The translations under genes were made by a program, and so were the position numbers. Shown piece after piece: positions 13,488 through 25,900 of a stretch of DNA of 64,000 bases. Numbering within the stretch: position 1 is the first letter of the stretch; the number at the start of each line of letters is the position of its first letter. Source of the DNA: Nymphaea colorata (Eukaryota > Streptophyta > Magnoliopsida > Nymphaeales > Nymphaeaceae). The DNA lies in NCBI RefSeq assembly GCF_008831285.2, contig NC_045146.1, positions 24,569,703 through 24,633,702 of the forward strand. The letters run 5' to 3'. The notes beneath the pieces were generated by a model. It was not told the origin of the DNA, made no database searches, and worked only from the letters and a program-made list of their open reading frames with translations.

Positions 13488-13673
13488 TCAGCAGTTGGAT
13501 CTTCGAGACTTGCGTTGTAGAAACTGGCAAAAATCCACATGGAGCCCATGACATTCTTTGACTCTGTCCACAGTGGCCAAAGATCCCACAGAGACAGAGG
13601 GGATCGGACTCCACTGTTCCTCAACGTACATATTGGGCATGGAATTAAAAAATTGCTCCTCGGTCCCCGCCAT
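13488..13673 (-). CDS. Unrecognised small ORF with a good start context
   Basis: 61-codon frame beginning MAGTEEQFFNSMPNMYVEEQ. The start sits in ACAATGGCGG, a strong plant initiation context, and is preceded on the same strand by about 200 bases of CT-rich, leader-like DNA (13680-13900). A donor-like GTACGT lies after codon 15, so this could be the first exon of a gene or a stranded first exon. I do not recognise the protein and see no continuation. It may be noise. Confidence 0.2.
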   Translation of the reverse strand: MAGTEEQFFNSMPNMYVEEQWSPIPSVSVGSLATVDRVKECHGLHVDFCQFLQRKSRRSNC

Positions 13674-13911
13674 TGTACTTCGAAAAGAGCACCGGCTTCT
13701 CTCCCACAGTAACGACTATCTCTTCTCTTTCTTTTAAACAATTCTTGCTTGACAGCAGCAGCAGAGAGTGAGACGACTGTAGGAGCAGTAGAAGCAGAGG
13801 GGGAACAGATGGTAACGGTCGAATTATTGGGAGTGGAAGATGAGGAGGAAGGGAGAGGGAAGCGTCCATATGAGCCCAGTTAATGAATTGTTGGGGACAG
13901 AACGGGTCCAC

Positions 13912-16900
13912 CTCCTCGTGGGGAGAGAGAGAGAGAGAATAGCATTTTCGCTTCTGCAGAGATTGCGTATTTCGAAGACTCCCTCTGATCTTTCCTCAGA
14001 GAACGGCGCCGGACAGATCCCCCGTTCTTCAAAGCTTGCCGTTTCTTCCCGCCCTTTGTCTCAATGCAGCCAATCGGTGTGCGGATAGTTTATTAAAATG
14101 CACTGCTGCGTTTGAATGCGTTCGTGTGCGCGATGATCTGTGAGTGATTATTTTATCTGTGGAGTGATTAAATACACGAATCACATGGCAAGGTTCCAAT
14201 TTCATGACTTGGGTGTGTTTGTTTGAATCGAGAACCCAGCTTATGTTTGAATGAATGGGTGAAGATCTTCAATTTGTTGATGATCTTTGGTCGTTTGGCG
14301 TATTAAGAAAATTCTCATATTTGGTGGCCGTTCTGAAGCTCTTTTATCAACTAAATCGATGTTGTAAATATCGGTTTCTATCAAAGCATCTGAGTTAAAA
14401 ATTATGCGCCACACTGGCTAACACCAGTGGGCACATGCTGGGCTCTTTCAGAAAGAGATATGTATATATATTCGTCCTTGCATGTGTGAAGGGTCAGACC
14501 ATTCGGACGGCTGGAGAAATCCGTGTCCAATATATATAATATATATATATAACTTTATTAAAATATCAGCTGATATTGTTTTCACGTGTCGGTCATTTTC
14601 CAATAAGAACGTTATAATGTTATTTTATTGAAATATCAACACATACAAGCCAATATAGCCGGAATCTGTGTCATCCTAGCTAGATGATACTTAAGACAAC
14701 GCCATCTATTGGGCCCTGGCTCATTATGGAGAGGGACCTGTACATGAGCATGCGCCCTGGCTCATTATGGAGAGGACCTGTACATGAGCTTCGGCGATAT
14801 ATGGCCAGATAACCACAAAAAATTGTATGATCTCTGGATGAAACCACTTATCAATCTACGCCGCGCCGCAAGTCTACTGTTCACCGTTGTTTAACGAAGG
14901 CAACCTCATTAGCGATCTCAATTATTGGTAAGATTTCCTTCCACTTCATCATTTATTTTCTCACTTTTTCCAACTGCAGATTTCAGATCCACGGTTATCC
15001 AAGGCCACCAGGAGCTCAGATCCCCACAAAAAAAAAAAACCATTGGCTCTCAAATCCATGGTTTTCTACATATAGATAGATTTGAGATTTTTGCTAGTGA
15101 GATCCCTTAAATGCTACACCTTTTAAAGCAGTAACATCCAATTTGAGATTTGATGTTACAAAAAACTACCTAAGTATATTCTGTGTCCTTGTGGACAATT
15201 GGGAGAAAAAGAGGTCATGATTGAGAAAATGAGTCCGACTCATAGACTTTGATCAGTTGACTAAGTTCATAACAAACCAATATCTAATATTTAATTGATC
15301 ATATAGAAATGATAGGATAACTATGTGATGGTAAGTAACCATTCTATAGTAATTAATCATGATTTATATTTCATAATTAAGGATGGTACTTTAGTTGGGA
15401 GGTATTTGCTTGACAGTAAGCCATTTATGGACTGTTCCAAATTTTAATTAGACATTCGTAAGCTGCTGGTGCATTCATCTCTGCCCAAAATTGTGAGCGT
15501 CAGAAACACTTATTGTGAGAAAATCTTGGATAATATTGTGAAGAAGTTCTCTTGGAACGACAACGGGGTCGCAATATTGAAGAACATTTGTCATGAGCAA
15601 GCAACGGGCAGTTGAAGATAAGGAAAGACTGGGCTTTAATTTGCTTACGATGTCAATGTCAACGATATCGAAGGCGGATCATTTTGTAAAACAACATATT
15701 AAAATTCGTAAGGTTAGATGCTCGATACCCTGCCATTTTTTTGTCGTAAAAACAATTCTAGATTTTTATATTTTAAAAGGAAACTCAAGATTTATATTGG
15801 CCTAGTTGCTCGTTTTGGCAAGGGACAGAAAATATCCTTGCTTTTATCCTTCTTTCTAGATGATACATTTCGTTTTGGGTAGGTATTCAATGAAGTTGCT
15901 TACTCTTCATCTTGGTATGAGATTTCTGGAAAATATTTAGTTGACCAAAAGCATTCGATGGTGCAGCTAAGTTCATGAAATCAAGACGTGCGGCGGTGAC
16001 TTATTTTGGTGAGAAGGAATGCCTCTCAAGGGCAATTCACATTTCCAAAGGGATCCGGAAGCTTTTGATCATTCGTTTTAGTGATGAACCATTATGCCAG
16101 AATTTGAATTGAAAGGACCTCTACAAGGGGAGAGAGTGAGAGAGAGAGCTCATGAGATGCTTCGTACGTTGAAAGGGGGTGAATGTATTTTTGTACTGAG
16201 AATTTTTGTAAACGTCACATACTGATTGCTGCTGATCTTCTTGTCACAATTCCAGACTTCTACTTTGCAAAAGGAAACGAAGAAGCCAAGCAATTGAAAG
16301 TTGATCTAGAGACAGGCCTGTCCTTTGTCAAAAGGCTATCGGCAATAGCTGGTTAGCTAAACTAAACAGCTACCAAGGAATTTGCAGAGAGATGTGGAAT
16401 ATGGGTGAAGCGCAGAAGCAGCCAACTTTTCCTACCTACGAACCTCAGCCTTCTTCCCCGTCTCTTGAATGCTGGTCCCAGATTGATATCTCAGCTCCCC
16501 AAAATAGTTCCGGTACTGACAACTTTTCAAGCAGGCAATTTGTTAAAGGTTTTAGCTTAAAAGATGAGAATATAGGGGAAGTCTAAGGCTGCCGTGTCGG
16601 GAATGTTGCCAAATGGTTAAAATTTGTTACTACAGCAACTAAGTGGTATTAGGCTATTAGCCATAGTTTATGATACAATTATGGTTTATAGTGGTTTTAG
16701 CAGCGATTTGTGGTTTTTTGGTAATGAATTTTAAAATTTAAACATCCAACAACTATTTGACACATGACAGCATTAACTTTTCCATATACATGTAAATCTA
16801 ATTATCCTTCCCGTCCTACAATTCACAATGCAAGCGCGGGGCAATGCATGTTCTCAAAGTGGACGGTAGAGAGTTTTTACACTCTTGCAGGAAAGTGTTG

Positions 16901-18800
16901 TTTGGAAGATTATATGATTTTCTCACACCTAGGTGACCGCAACACTCATGGCTGCAGTCGAGGCTCTTACATAGCTCCGGACGTGAATAGAGAATCACTT
17001 GAGCCTGTGTAGGTGCGTATTTCTGAGGATGGTTTGTAAAGCCAGCCGAGAAGAATAATCACCAGAGGGCAACGATCAGAAGGTCGAATGTGAAGGGTGA
17101 CAAGTTGAAGTCCGTGGATAAAAACCATGTGATTTGTTGTCTGAACTTTTTCATGGTGTTCTGAACTTTTTCATGATGTTCAGGTAATAAAATTTGGTGG
17201 TCGGAAGAAATTCCAAGTCCGTTGCCTCTCTCTATGGACATAACTGAATTACTCCAAACCGTCTTCTGACGAAGGCAGACATTGTTTCTCTCAAGAATGA
17301 TAAGTCAGAGCGAGATGCCTTCTATCTTTTCCATGGCCTGGGATCCTCCTACCCATTATCTCTATTTATAGTCCACCTACCAGTTGAAAAAGATCTTGAA
17401 TCCAGATGCATCAGGCATGCATGCATCTTTGCATGGACAACAACCGTTGGGACCTAAACACTGCCTATTTAACTTAAATGCAGAGGTCTCATGGCATGAA
17501 TATCTATCTGCTTTACTGCTGCGACCAATGGCTACGCCACCGAGTTCGGCTTACTTTCATTTCTCTAAAAGCTAATACAAATCATCATACTTCTAGCTCC
17601 TCGTTTTAGTGAAATCACTTGCCAGACTATGCCAAGAAATGCAGAACCTTTTATCTTCTTTCAATTTGAAGGTCTGCGATCCAGCGCCATAACCACATGT
17701 ACAGACCTTCAAATTGTAAGAAGGAGATGCCCAAGATAGTAATGAGCTTGGCCTTTTAAACTGAAGGCTTTTATTCCATCAGGTATCCCATGGTAGAAAA
17801 GAAGTCATCATCAACGACCTTAGATGGAGAAAGCGTCTCACTAGCATGATCAAAGGGAGGAGGAAGATTTCTGTGCAATGGGAGGCAATTAGAGGTAACA
17901 TCCACCGCATCAGTCTACTGTCTTCATCGCCGACAGCTTCAGCTGGATCTATTTTCAACAGCTATGCGGTCAAAGATGGGAGAATGACACATGTTAGAAA
18001 GGCCAACAGTAGCCCTCTTGAGTGTCTGTTTGGTGTTTGAGGTGCAAGTCGCCCAAGATGTTTTCCTCGTCTTGGAAGGATTTCTTCCTCAGCCTCCTTT
18101 TTTTGTTTTGTGCTGCTAGTGTTAGCAGTTTGTTTCTTTGCTACCCCGTTAAGCCTTGTTCGATGCTCAGCATCCCCCTTTCGTTGTTCTTTGGCCAATA
18201 AAACCAACTCCCAGCATACCTTACGATTGGAAGTGAAACCGAGAAACTTATTAAATTATGTTAAATTAACACAGCAAAATAAGTACTTTGATTACTTTGC
18301 CTCTCATATGTCCACCAATATTTTCCTTTGAAGTCGTTAGCGACAGGTATTGGATTCACGGGAGCTGTTTATCGCCTGAGTGCATGGAGAATTTTAGATC
18401 TCAAGAGTGCTGAGACAAGGATCCGCGCCTCTAGGATCGTTTTATGGGTGATCATCGTCAATGGCCAATGGGAAGCCCAAAACTCAGTTTAGGACCTTCA
18501 CCCCGTCGCCACACCATTTTTTAACTAAAACTAACCTTGGAGTTCTGACAGAACAATTCTCGCATCCGCATCTCTCCCTCCCTCTCTCTCGTCCTTTAGA
18601 TGCAGAGCAGAAGCACCGTAGCCTGATTGATACTACGTGCGATTCTGGTCAGATGTACGTAAGGTATGGATGATGCACATGGTGGCCTGCAGATGGTGCT
18701 ACACGTACAAGCATGTGCACCCGCAAAACCTTGAACTGAAAGTGGAACACGGATGTTCATCTAGGGTGCAATTCATTGCGTGTTAAAAATAATATTATAT
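13912..18800. other. Intergenic DNA with small repeats, no recognised gene
   Basis: Contains a TA-rich tract at 14530-14552, a 41-base tandem duplication at 14713-14789, an A-run at about 15028-15039, and a 22-base tandem repeat near 17137-17180. Frames at 15593-15805, 17846-18040 and 18110-18331 (+) are open but match nothing I recognise. The CT/TTTG-rich text at 18050-18200 resembles the 3' tail of a plant LINE, but no protein motif supports that. Confidence 0.35.
14713..14789. repeat. 41-base direct tandem duplication
   Basis: The block starting GCCCTGGCTCATTATGGAGA occurs at 14713 and again at 14754. The two copies differ by one inserted G and are nearly identical up to CCTGTACATGAGC. 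Confidence 0.9.
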
Positions 18801-19045
18801 GGTATTACATATACAGATAAGAGGAACTCAGCTTCACCCGGCTACAAAAGACATTCATGAACAAAATCATAAGCAATCGCATTACATTCACATCTTGCCT
18901 TATTATACGGTTAACATGGTCCCCCATCACTGACAGCAACATTTCACTCTTTATCCCTGTCCTTGAAGCACAAATAACAGACAAAATTCCCTGAAGAGAG
19001 CAGAATATGTATGAAGAAAGACATGAAAATTCAAGGGCATCAATA

Positions 19046-22000
19046 TCATGCATGCCAAGGTGCTAATTGCTTGAAACCAACGGGATAAGGCTCCCACCCA
19101 CATTCTGGCTCCTTGCGCTTTAGGGTGGGGCCAGAACCAGCAACCTGCAGTCCTGTTGTCTTCCCCGTTTCATCTATCAATGGACCATGGCCATGGATAA
19201 ATACAGGCCTTGAAACCCCCTCCCTCTTGTCACTATCTGCCAGTGACATACCTGAATTTAGGTCTAGGCTTGGACGCATAACCCCAACACCGTTCATACC
19301 AGAAGGTGTGCTTGTAACACTCATAAAGAAGGGGGGCCTTGAGAATGCTGAAGGTACAGGGGGGGCCAGAATCTGGGGTATAACTGTCGCACCCCGAGTG
19401 TCAACCATGTAAGGGAGATGACCTGGAGTGTAAACTGCCGAAGAGAGAGACATGGCAGGACCGACTGCAAGTCCATTGTATGCAAAAGGCAGCTGAGCTG
19501 TGGTGTAAGCCAGTGTGGACCTTGGGGCTTCTCCAACAACTCTTCCTGAGGTTGCTGCTAAAGATGAAAGGGGACCCCCTTGCCCAGAAACAAAAAATGG
19601 TTGGGCAGGGCTGGGGAAATCCTTTCTTTCCACATCCATTCTTGAACCCATAATGGAAACAACAGGGTCATCCAATTTTCTGTCTGCAAAAGATTTTAAA
19701 GGTTGAAAAGGGAACTTATCAATCTTCTGTTGATCATAGCTGCATGGATCCAAGAAAGTTGGGTTGTCATTCAGGTCGATGTTTCTCATGGCGGATTGCC
19801 TAGACGATGATGACGACGAAGCTGGAGAAGGAAAATGTGGTCCATTTTGCTGCTGGGGCAAATTCCGGTCGATTCTCCAATCAGAGGACTGGTATTGGCA
19901 TCCGTCATCATCATCGACACGATTAAGATCCAGATTTAACCTCTCTACTCGTTTGGAGTTCACTTCAGTGGAGGAATCACCAGGATGACGATTAGATGTG
20001 AACGGAATCTGTTTTCCTGATGGTGGAAGATTGGTTACATCAAGATCACCATCCGCTACATTCAGATCAATTTTTAGAACATTTTGAGACTGCTTTGCAG
20101 TGTGGGTGCTTGCATCAGCCTTCTCTACTTCAACAATTTTTCGAGGAGAAGCTGGACGGAATGCACTGGTTGCTGCTGTTCCCTTCCAACCAAGCTCTCC
20201 TTCAAAATGAAGTGGGGTGACGGGCAAACCTGCAACTCCCTTTGAAGCAGCAATTACTTTGATCGGATGATTAGTGTGGGCAGCTTTTGGGCGATCATCT
20301 TCTACCATCAGAACATCCTCATTCAAATCAAAACCACATCTAGGCACAACAGAGCCCAGTTCTTGAGAAGCTGGCTTTGATTGAGAAGAATCCTGTTCAT
20401 GTATCTGAGTGTCTTTCCCCTGCTCTAAGTTTTGAGCCTCTTGCGGGGCCTGTCCTACATCAGAAGAGCTAACCTCAGCCAGTTGCTCATTCCTTTGGAT
20501 GGGAAGATCAGATGGAGGTTCCTCAGGCGCATGAATATTAGACTCAGGAAGAGTTGGCTTCACAAGAATGTTATTCCCGTTGTCCCCATCATGAGAGCTA
20601 TGAAGAGGCTCTACATAAATTCCCACTTCTTTCTCCAGGTCCTTAACTACTTGTCGTGCACATTCTAGAATTTCATCATCAGTCCCACAGCCTAACCTCG
20701 TTTCTGAAAGCTTCTTTTCTGGATCTCTGACATTCTTCTGATATCCCTTTGCTAAAAGCATTTTATGACTTGTAGTGGCAAAAGCGCTCTCATCGGCCTT
20801 TATCTTTACGTTTGCCTCAATACGAGACCCTTTTTCATGGCTAGCCTTCATAAAGCTATCACCATCCCTGGGAAAAACTTCTGGACCCTCAAACTTGTTC
20901 AAAGTGCCCGCAACTCCACTGGAACACACAACTGAATTCACATAACCTATTTGACCTTCAGGCTTTGGATCCACCATGCTCATTGTCTTGTTCCTTGAAT
21001 GGAGCTCATGTGTACCATCTTTACCAAGAACCACAGAAGATTTTCTAGGACTAGTATTACAATCATTAGCATCTGATTTACAGGATAAAGTTGCCTCATC
21101 AATTCCCTTTGGGTAGCCAATGTGTGAAGGGAAGACAGATGTGTTGGAAACTGACTTCTCTTCCTTTTCTAGGCTCACAGTCACCGAGGACTTACATGAG
21201 GATCCTTCCCTACCACTGATTACAGATTCTGTCCTTTCTTTTAAAGAACCATTACCAACATCTGGCTCTGAAACCGTGGAAGCCTTGTTATCAGAACGTT
21301 CTCTTGCAGTCAAAGAAACACATGAACTAGCAGAAGCAGATCCTTCCACTGATAAAGCAACTGAGGCACCTGCTACAGCATCCACCTTATGCACCATAGC
21401 ACAATATCCATTTGCTTTTACCCCAGCTTGACTGGATGACCGGTTCGCATCACTGATAGATTTATTCTGGAACATATCCAAGTTTGCAACCTTTACCTGT
21501 GAGCTCCCACTATCAAGAGTATCCGAACATCTATCACTGGAGGTACCTTTTGGAGGAAAGGCACTAGGAACTGCAGTCTTCAAGGACCCACCATACACAA
21601 TAAGCTTGGTTTCAGTTGAATGCTTGCGCTCAATTTCATGGCCTCCACCGTCTTTTCCTACATCAGACTTTTTACTTGTTTCTTTCACCTGAGTCCAGCC
21701 TTCCAATAAATTTCTTGCTCTTTTCTGGATCTCCATGCTCTTATGCCCAAAGAGGTGTTTGACTGTAATTCCTATGCCACTTCCAGCTGACCTTTCTCTG
21801 TTTATCGGTAGTTTCTCCAGGGCTCCTAGTAATGCACTAATTGCTTCTTCTGATCCATCATTCCTTGCATCACCATTATATTTCTGTGCTTCCTGAAGCC
21901 ACTGATCAAGAAAACAGAGACCTTCCAACCGGACAAAATGATCAAGACAATCTGCATTGTCAGTAGCTGCTAAGATAGCTGCAACAGTCGACCATTGCCT

Positions 22001-22132
22001 GGCTGCATCACCAAAGTTCTTTATTGCACAGTTCTTCTCCTTTTTCATACCTGAAACTAGCTCTTCAACCCTACCCAGGCTTGACAGCCCATCCTTCATC
22101 TCAGTCAATGTAAAGAAGTCCTCCAGCGTCAT
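19046..22132 (-). CDS. TFIIS N-terminal domain protein with DLN motifs
   Basis: 1028 aa in one uninterrupted coding exon. Residues about 45-147 form a TFIIS N-terminal (LW) helical bundle, including the tail IQKRARNLLEGW. This domain is used by elongation factors and Mediator/IWS1-type proteins to bind partners in RNA polymerase II transcription. The opening MTLEDFFTLTEMKDGL matches the plant family that includes Arabidopsis AT4G24200. The rest is low-complexity and Ser-rich, with five DLN motifs at about residues 602 (FDLNED), 689 (IDLNVA), 735 (LDLNRV), 786 (IDLNDN) and 957 (LDLNSG); such motifs in plants often recruit TOPLESS-type co-repressors. No BAH domain is present, which separates it from SUO. 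A nuclear role in transcription is inferred; the exact function is unknown. The leader probably contains introns (see 22283 and 25900-26500). Confidence 0.85.
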   Translation of the reverse strand: MTLEDFFTLTEMKDGLSSLGRVEELVSGMKKEKNCAIKNFGDAARQWSTVAAILAATDNADCLDHFVRLEGLCFLDQWLQEAQKYNGDARNDGSEEAISALLGALEKLPINRERSAGSGIGITVKHLFGHKSMEIQKRARNLLEGWTQVKETSKKSDVGKDGGGHEIERKHSTETKLIVYGGSLKTAVPSAFPPKGTSSDRCSDTLDSGSSQVKVANLDMFQNKSISDANRSSSQAGVKANGYCAMVHKVDAVAGASVALSVEGSASASSCVSLTARERSDNKASTVSEPDVGNGSLKERTESVISGREGSSCKSSVTVSLEKEEKSVSNTSVFPSHIGYPKGIDEATLSCKSDANDCNTSPRKSSVVLGKDGTHELHSRNKTMSMVDPKPEGQIGYVNSVVCSSGVAGTLNKFEGPEVFPRDGDSFMKASHEKGSRIEANVKIKADESAFATTSHKMLLAKGYQKNVRDPEKKLSETRLGCGTDDEILECARQVVKDLEKEVGIYVEPLHSSHDGDNGNNILVKPTLPESNIHAPEEPPSDLPIQRNEQLAEVSSSDVGQAPQEAQNLEQGKDTQIHEQDSSQSKPASQELGSVVPRCGFDLNEDVLMVEDDRPKAAHTNHPIKVIAASKGVAGLPVTPLHFEGELGWKGTAATSAFRPASPRKIVEVEKADASTHTAKQSQNVLKIDLNVADGDLDVTNLPPSGKQIPFTSNRHPGDSSTEVNSKRVERLNLDLNRVDDDDGCQYQSSDWRIDRNLPQQQNGPHFPSPASSSSSSRQSAMRNIDLNDNPTFLDPCSYDQQKIDKFPFQPLKSFADRKLDDPVVSIMGSRMDVERKDFPSPAQPFFVSGQGGPLSSLAATSGRVVGEAPRSTLAYTTAQLPFAYNGLAVGPAMSLSSAVYTPGHLPYMVDTRGATVIPQILAPPVPSAFSRPPFFMSVTSTPSGMNGVGVMRPSLDLNSGMSLADSDKREGVSRPVFIHGHGPLIDETGKTTGLQVAGSGPTLKRKEPECGWEPYPVGFKQLAPWHA

Positions 22133-22283
22133 AATGGCTGTCCACCCTAGCTAGATGCTTCTTTCCTTAATAATCAACTTCATAGGATAACATTCACCAT
22201 CAACTTCTAACTTGCTTCCGTTGGCTAGGTGCACAAATTAATAGAGAAAAACTGATGATGATACAAAGTTCTGTCCACATTAT
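22133..22283 (-). other. Probable last leader exon of the TFIIS-N gene, with upstream ORFs
   Basis: On the minus strand a good acceptor (T-rich run then TTGTTGCAG) ends at 22284, giving a 151-base exon piece before the ATG. It holds at least three upstream ATGs. The first (22278-22280) opens a 26-codon ORF ending TGA at 22200-22202. The second starts within that stop (ATG overlapping TGATG, six codons). A third short one follows. Such ORFs usually lower translation of the main frame. The exon boundary is inferred from the splice signal alone. Confidence 0.45.
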
Positions 22284-25200
22284 CTGCAACAAGAAAATAA
22301 ACAAATATTATCACTTCAATATGATAGTGATAGCACTTTGAATAGTCTAAATTAAGAAAAAGTCTACTAAGGCAAGTTTTTCTCTTTCACTATTTCTTCA
22401 ATAAATTTGTTTCACATTTTCTTCAATCATGGTCATTTTGTGTCTTACTCATTTTATCACCCAATGGCTGTGTCCAGTTCCATTTTTTGTCAAAAAATTG
22501 CAAACCTTGAACTTTGTTGATCTACCTACTTTCCTATTACTGCTACATGACTGCAAACCGATACATCATGTCTATTCTTTGAGACTCTGCACTGCAGAAA
22601 GACTCTGCACTGCAGAACATGGCTTGATCAATAACAGTAACATTTACAGGAAATGTAGACACATATTATTCATTACCATAACTTTCTACTTTGTGGAGTC
22701 AATTGTGGTGGATTCATTGAGCAATGCCATTCTGGAAAGAGAATGAGAGTGCACAGATGGCAGCGATAGAACCACTAAGATGAAGCTGATTGGACAATCA
22801 GCCACTTAGTCATAACACAACTTGTAATAACTAAGTAACAAGTGCAGCCACTAGACAAATTGCCAAAAGACTGACACTATGAAGGGCCGAAGGTTAATGA
22901 TGCTATGATGGGAGTACATATATAATAGATGAAAAGAAGAAAACAGCAACACCGAAAAGAAGAAGAAGCAAATGCAATTTAAGACATCTGAATACACACA
23001 GGCAAAAAAAGGAACAAAAGGGATTTGATAAAGCTTTCTGCACCTACCTGGCTTCACCACGCAAAACCTTCCATAGTCCATAGGCTAACTCGACATCCCA
23101 GTGCAAGTTTAATTAAACAACTCCAACCAACATCCAATCCTGTCGTGAATATGACCTACATGTGTATACTTGATGTCTTGAGAAGATGAAGCCAACTCTA
23201 TTGGTACCTAACCCATTTTTGCTGCCACTCAACATACCACAACTTTTTAGGAATGACATTTCAGCAATAAGTTGTAATTGTTGGGTTAGAACACCAAAAA
23301 AATCATGGGTATCCTAAGCCTAGGATGAAATGCGTCAACATGGGTATCAGAAAAGGACAAGGTTGTTTGAGCATCTAAAATGAACAAATGCATATGTGCA
23401 AGCAGAACCACACCTGCCTGCACAAATAGCACATGAATAGGATGTAATTAGGAATACTGCTGCATCCCAGATTCCTCAGGTATGTTTCTCCAGAAGCAAG
23501 CCACCCTTTTGCATCTTTTACCAGATAAGTCAATCTGACAATCCTATAGACCCCAAGAAGGAAGATCTGCTAAGTCAACCAACAGAAGCACTACACGTAG
23601 GTACAATCAGATCATCCTTTGTAGTGTCTTTTGAGAGGTGAGCATGAACTATCCATTCAATCCATTAATGGAAGCAGCAGAAAATCCTTAGCTACTACTC
23701 CAATAGTTCTCCTAGCAGGGAACGATTGTAACCATAATGTTGGATCCCATTTTCTCTTCTAGGCCAGTAAAGCATGCAAATGATCCTAGCAAGAAGCGGA
23801 ACTCACATGAAATCCTAAAGGACAACATTACCAAATATTTTGCAGTTTAAGTAATTTCAATAATATCCTGGGGTTCCCTATACTTCCCAAACCCAACATG
23901 ATGGGATGACTATTAAAATAATACAAGTTATTAGAATTAGAAAACTGATATTCACAGTAAATGTTGCAACTCCATCATACATCTTCAGCCAAACCTCCAA
24001 GACTTTAATAGTTTACAAGGGTTCTATTCTTCCTGCAATGACGTGCTAAAATCACATTGAATTATCCTTATAGCACATTCTAAAGACAGCAGTGCAAATG
24101 TGCTCAATCAGTTTGCTATTTAGAGCAAGAATCTAGCTTCTGGTACAGGAGACAGATGCACCCAAGCATGTGTTATATACTCAAAGGAGCATAACAAGAC
24201 AGAAGCATAACATGCACAATATCAGTAACACAAGAACCTTCTGCTTGTTGTATGAACAAACTTAGCATAAAAAGTTAAGCTTATTTCACTTTGCAGAAAA
24301 TATACCATGAGCAACCAGCTCAATCATAACTACAAAGCAGATGGTTCATCCCCTCTTCCTGATCCCATCCACTCAAAAGTCAGCAGGCCAGGCAAAACCT
24401 AATCTTTCTACCCCCTGCTGATTCAATCCAAGTGCTGCATCAGCTGCCCTATAGGTCAAGTTCACCACCCAGGAAGCACCTACTAGGGAACAGCAAAAAG
24501 GTAAGCAGGCAACATCAACCAGCTGATGATCAAGGCAAGTTCGACCAAATTATTTCATTACATGGTTGGACATGAGGTGAGTTCTAGAATATGCAGGAGG
24601 TTGCAGAAACAGGTGACATTATGACTACTCAGTTTAACATGAACAGAAGTGCATTATAACGGGTTTACAATTTGGTCCAGAAACGAGCAGGCTCACACAT
24701 GGATATTCAGCAGCCAAGAAAATATTTAGCAAGTCATCCTAAGAGGTTCGGTCAATTATCTGTTTATAAGCAATAGGACATTCAATCATGTAGTATTTGT
24801 ACCCTGCCAGACCATTGACGATTCTCTCTTCAGTCGAGGCTTATATTGTAGTGTGAAGCAAAGGATAGATAACGGTCTCCCTAGCTCAACTTAATCTACT
24901 ACAACAGCAGAACACAGTCGGACAGACTAGCAACCTGTGCAGCTGATGCCTTTCAATCTTGAGGCTCCTCTTATGCATCACTCGGACAGTTACTTGGAAA
25001 TCTAAGGTAATGTTTATGATAATCAATTATAGCATAGGGGCAATGGATTTTTTGGAAAAGATATCTTCCTGCGTCCTCTAATTTGCTCCACAGCCTCCCC
25101 AAACAAAGCTCAAGCGAAAAGCAAGCTTTCCACGGGATACATCATGTAAATCCAGACAAAATCCTTGAAAAGGCACGGACAGACATATATCTGAAAGCAT

Positions 25201-25900
25201 GTATATTCGAAACTGCTCAAAGTCGCTTGAAGACCATAAATAATGTGTCTTGAAGCATATCAGCACCACGGACATCCGGAAACGTGAAAGCAAGTGAGAC
25301 CACGATCTTAGTGCATCGGAAATACCACCAGTTAGGAAACTCGTCCTTCACAAGGCGAACTTGTACGATCAAAAGAGTATCAGAAACAAGAAAGAGGTTC
25401 ACAAATAGTCGATGATCAACACACGGAAAGAAATATTTTCACCAACATTAAATTGAGCCCATCACCGATGGTAGCCACCAATCACGATCTCAATCCCATC
25501 AAAAGGATTCGTCTCCAGAAACGCCGCCGAACTTAGAAACGCATGGTCGCAAAAACAGATCCCCAGAAATGATGTCGATTTCCAGTGATCCGAAGAGCAA
25601 CACCACAACGGCCGATCGATCAGAAGAGGCCGTGAAATCTAATTGCAAGGAGCGTTACTCCCCGTAAGAAAAACGGCTTTGTTGAAGAAAAGGGAAATCA
25701 AGCTCTACCAACAGGAGCGCGCCCACTCAAAACCCTCAAAGAAGAATGGGAAGGGAAAACCCCGCACGCAGAGAGAACCAACCTACTCCACATCATCAAC
25801 ATCATGCACTACAGGAAATCACCGAAAACCAAGAGAACCAGAATTTCTTAAAGACAAAACCCCAGAGGGGGAGAGAGAGAGAAAGGAACCTCGTCACAAT
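22284..25900 (-). other. Probable leader intron(s) of the TFIIS-N gene
   Basis: About 3.6 kb of AT-rich DNA without a recognisable coding region. A strong donor-like site (CCAG|GTAGGTGC) lies near 23050 on the minus strand, so an extra leader exon could end there. A 19-base tandem repeat (GACTCTGCACTGCAGAA unit) lies at about 22580-22617. I cannot fix the exon structure from sequence alone. Confidence 0.35.

Noticed and set aside
16045-16066. TCCAAAGGGATC, resembling the first half of miR393
   Set aside because: Only the first 12 bases match; the rest differs, and no foldback with a matching arm is seen.
18110-18331. 73-codon frame beginning with a hydrophobic, signal-like stretch
   Set aside because: T-rich low-complexity DNA gives Leu/Val/Phe runs by chance; no recognised protein follows.
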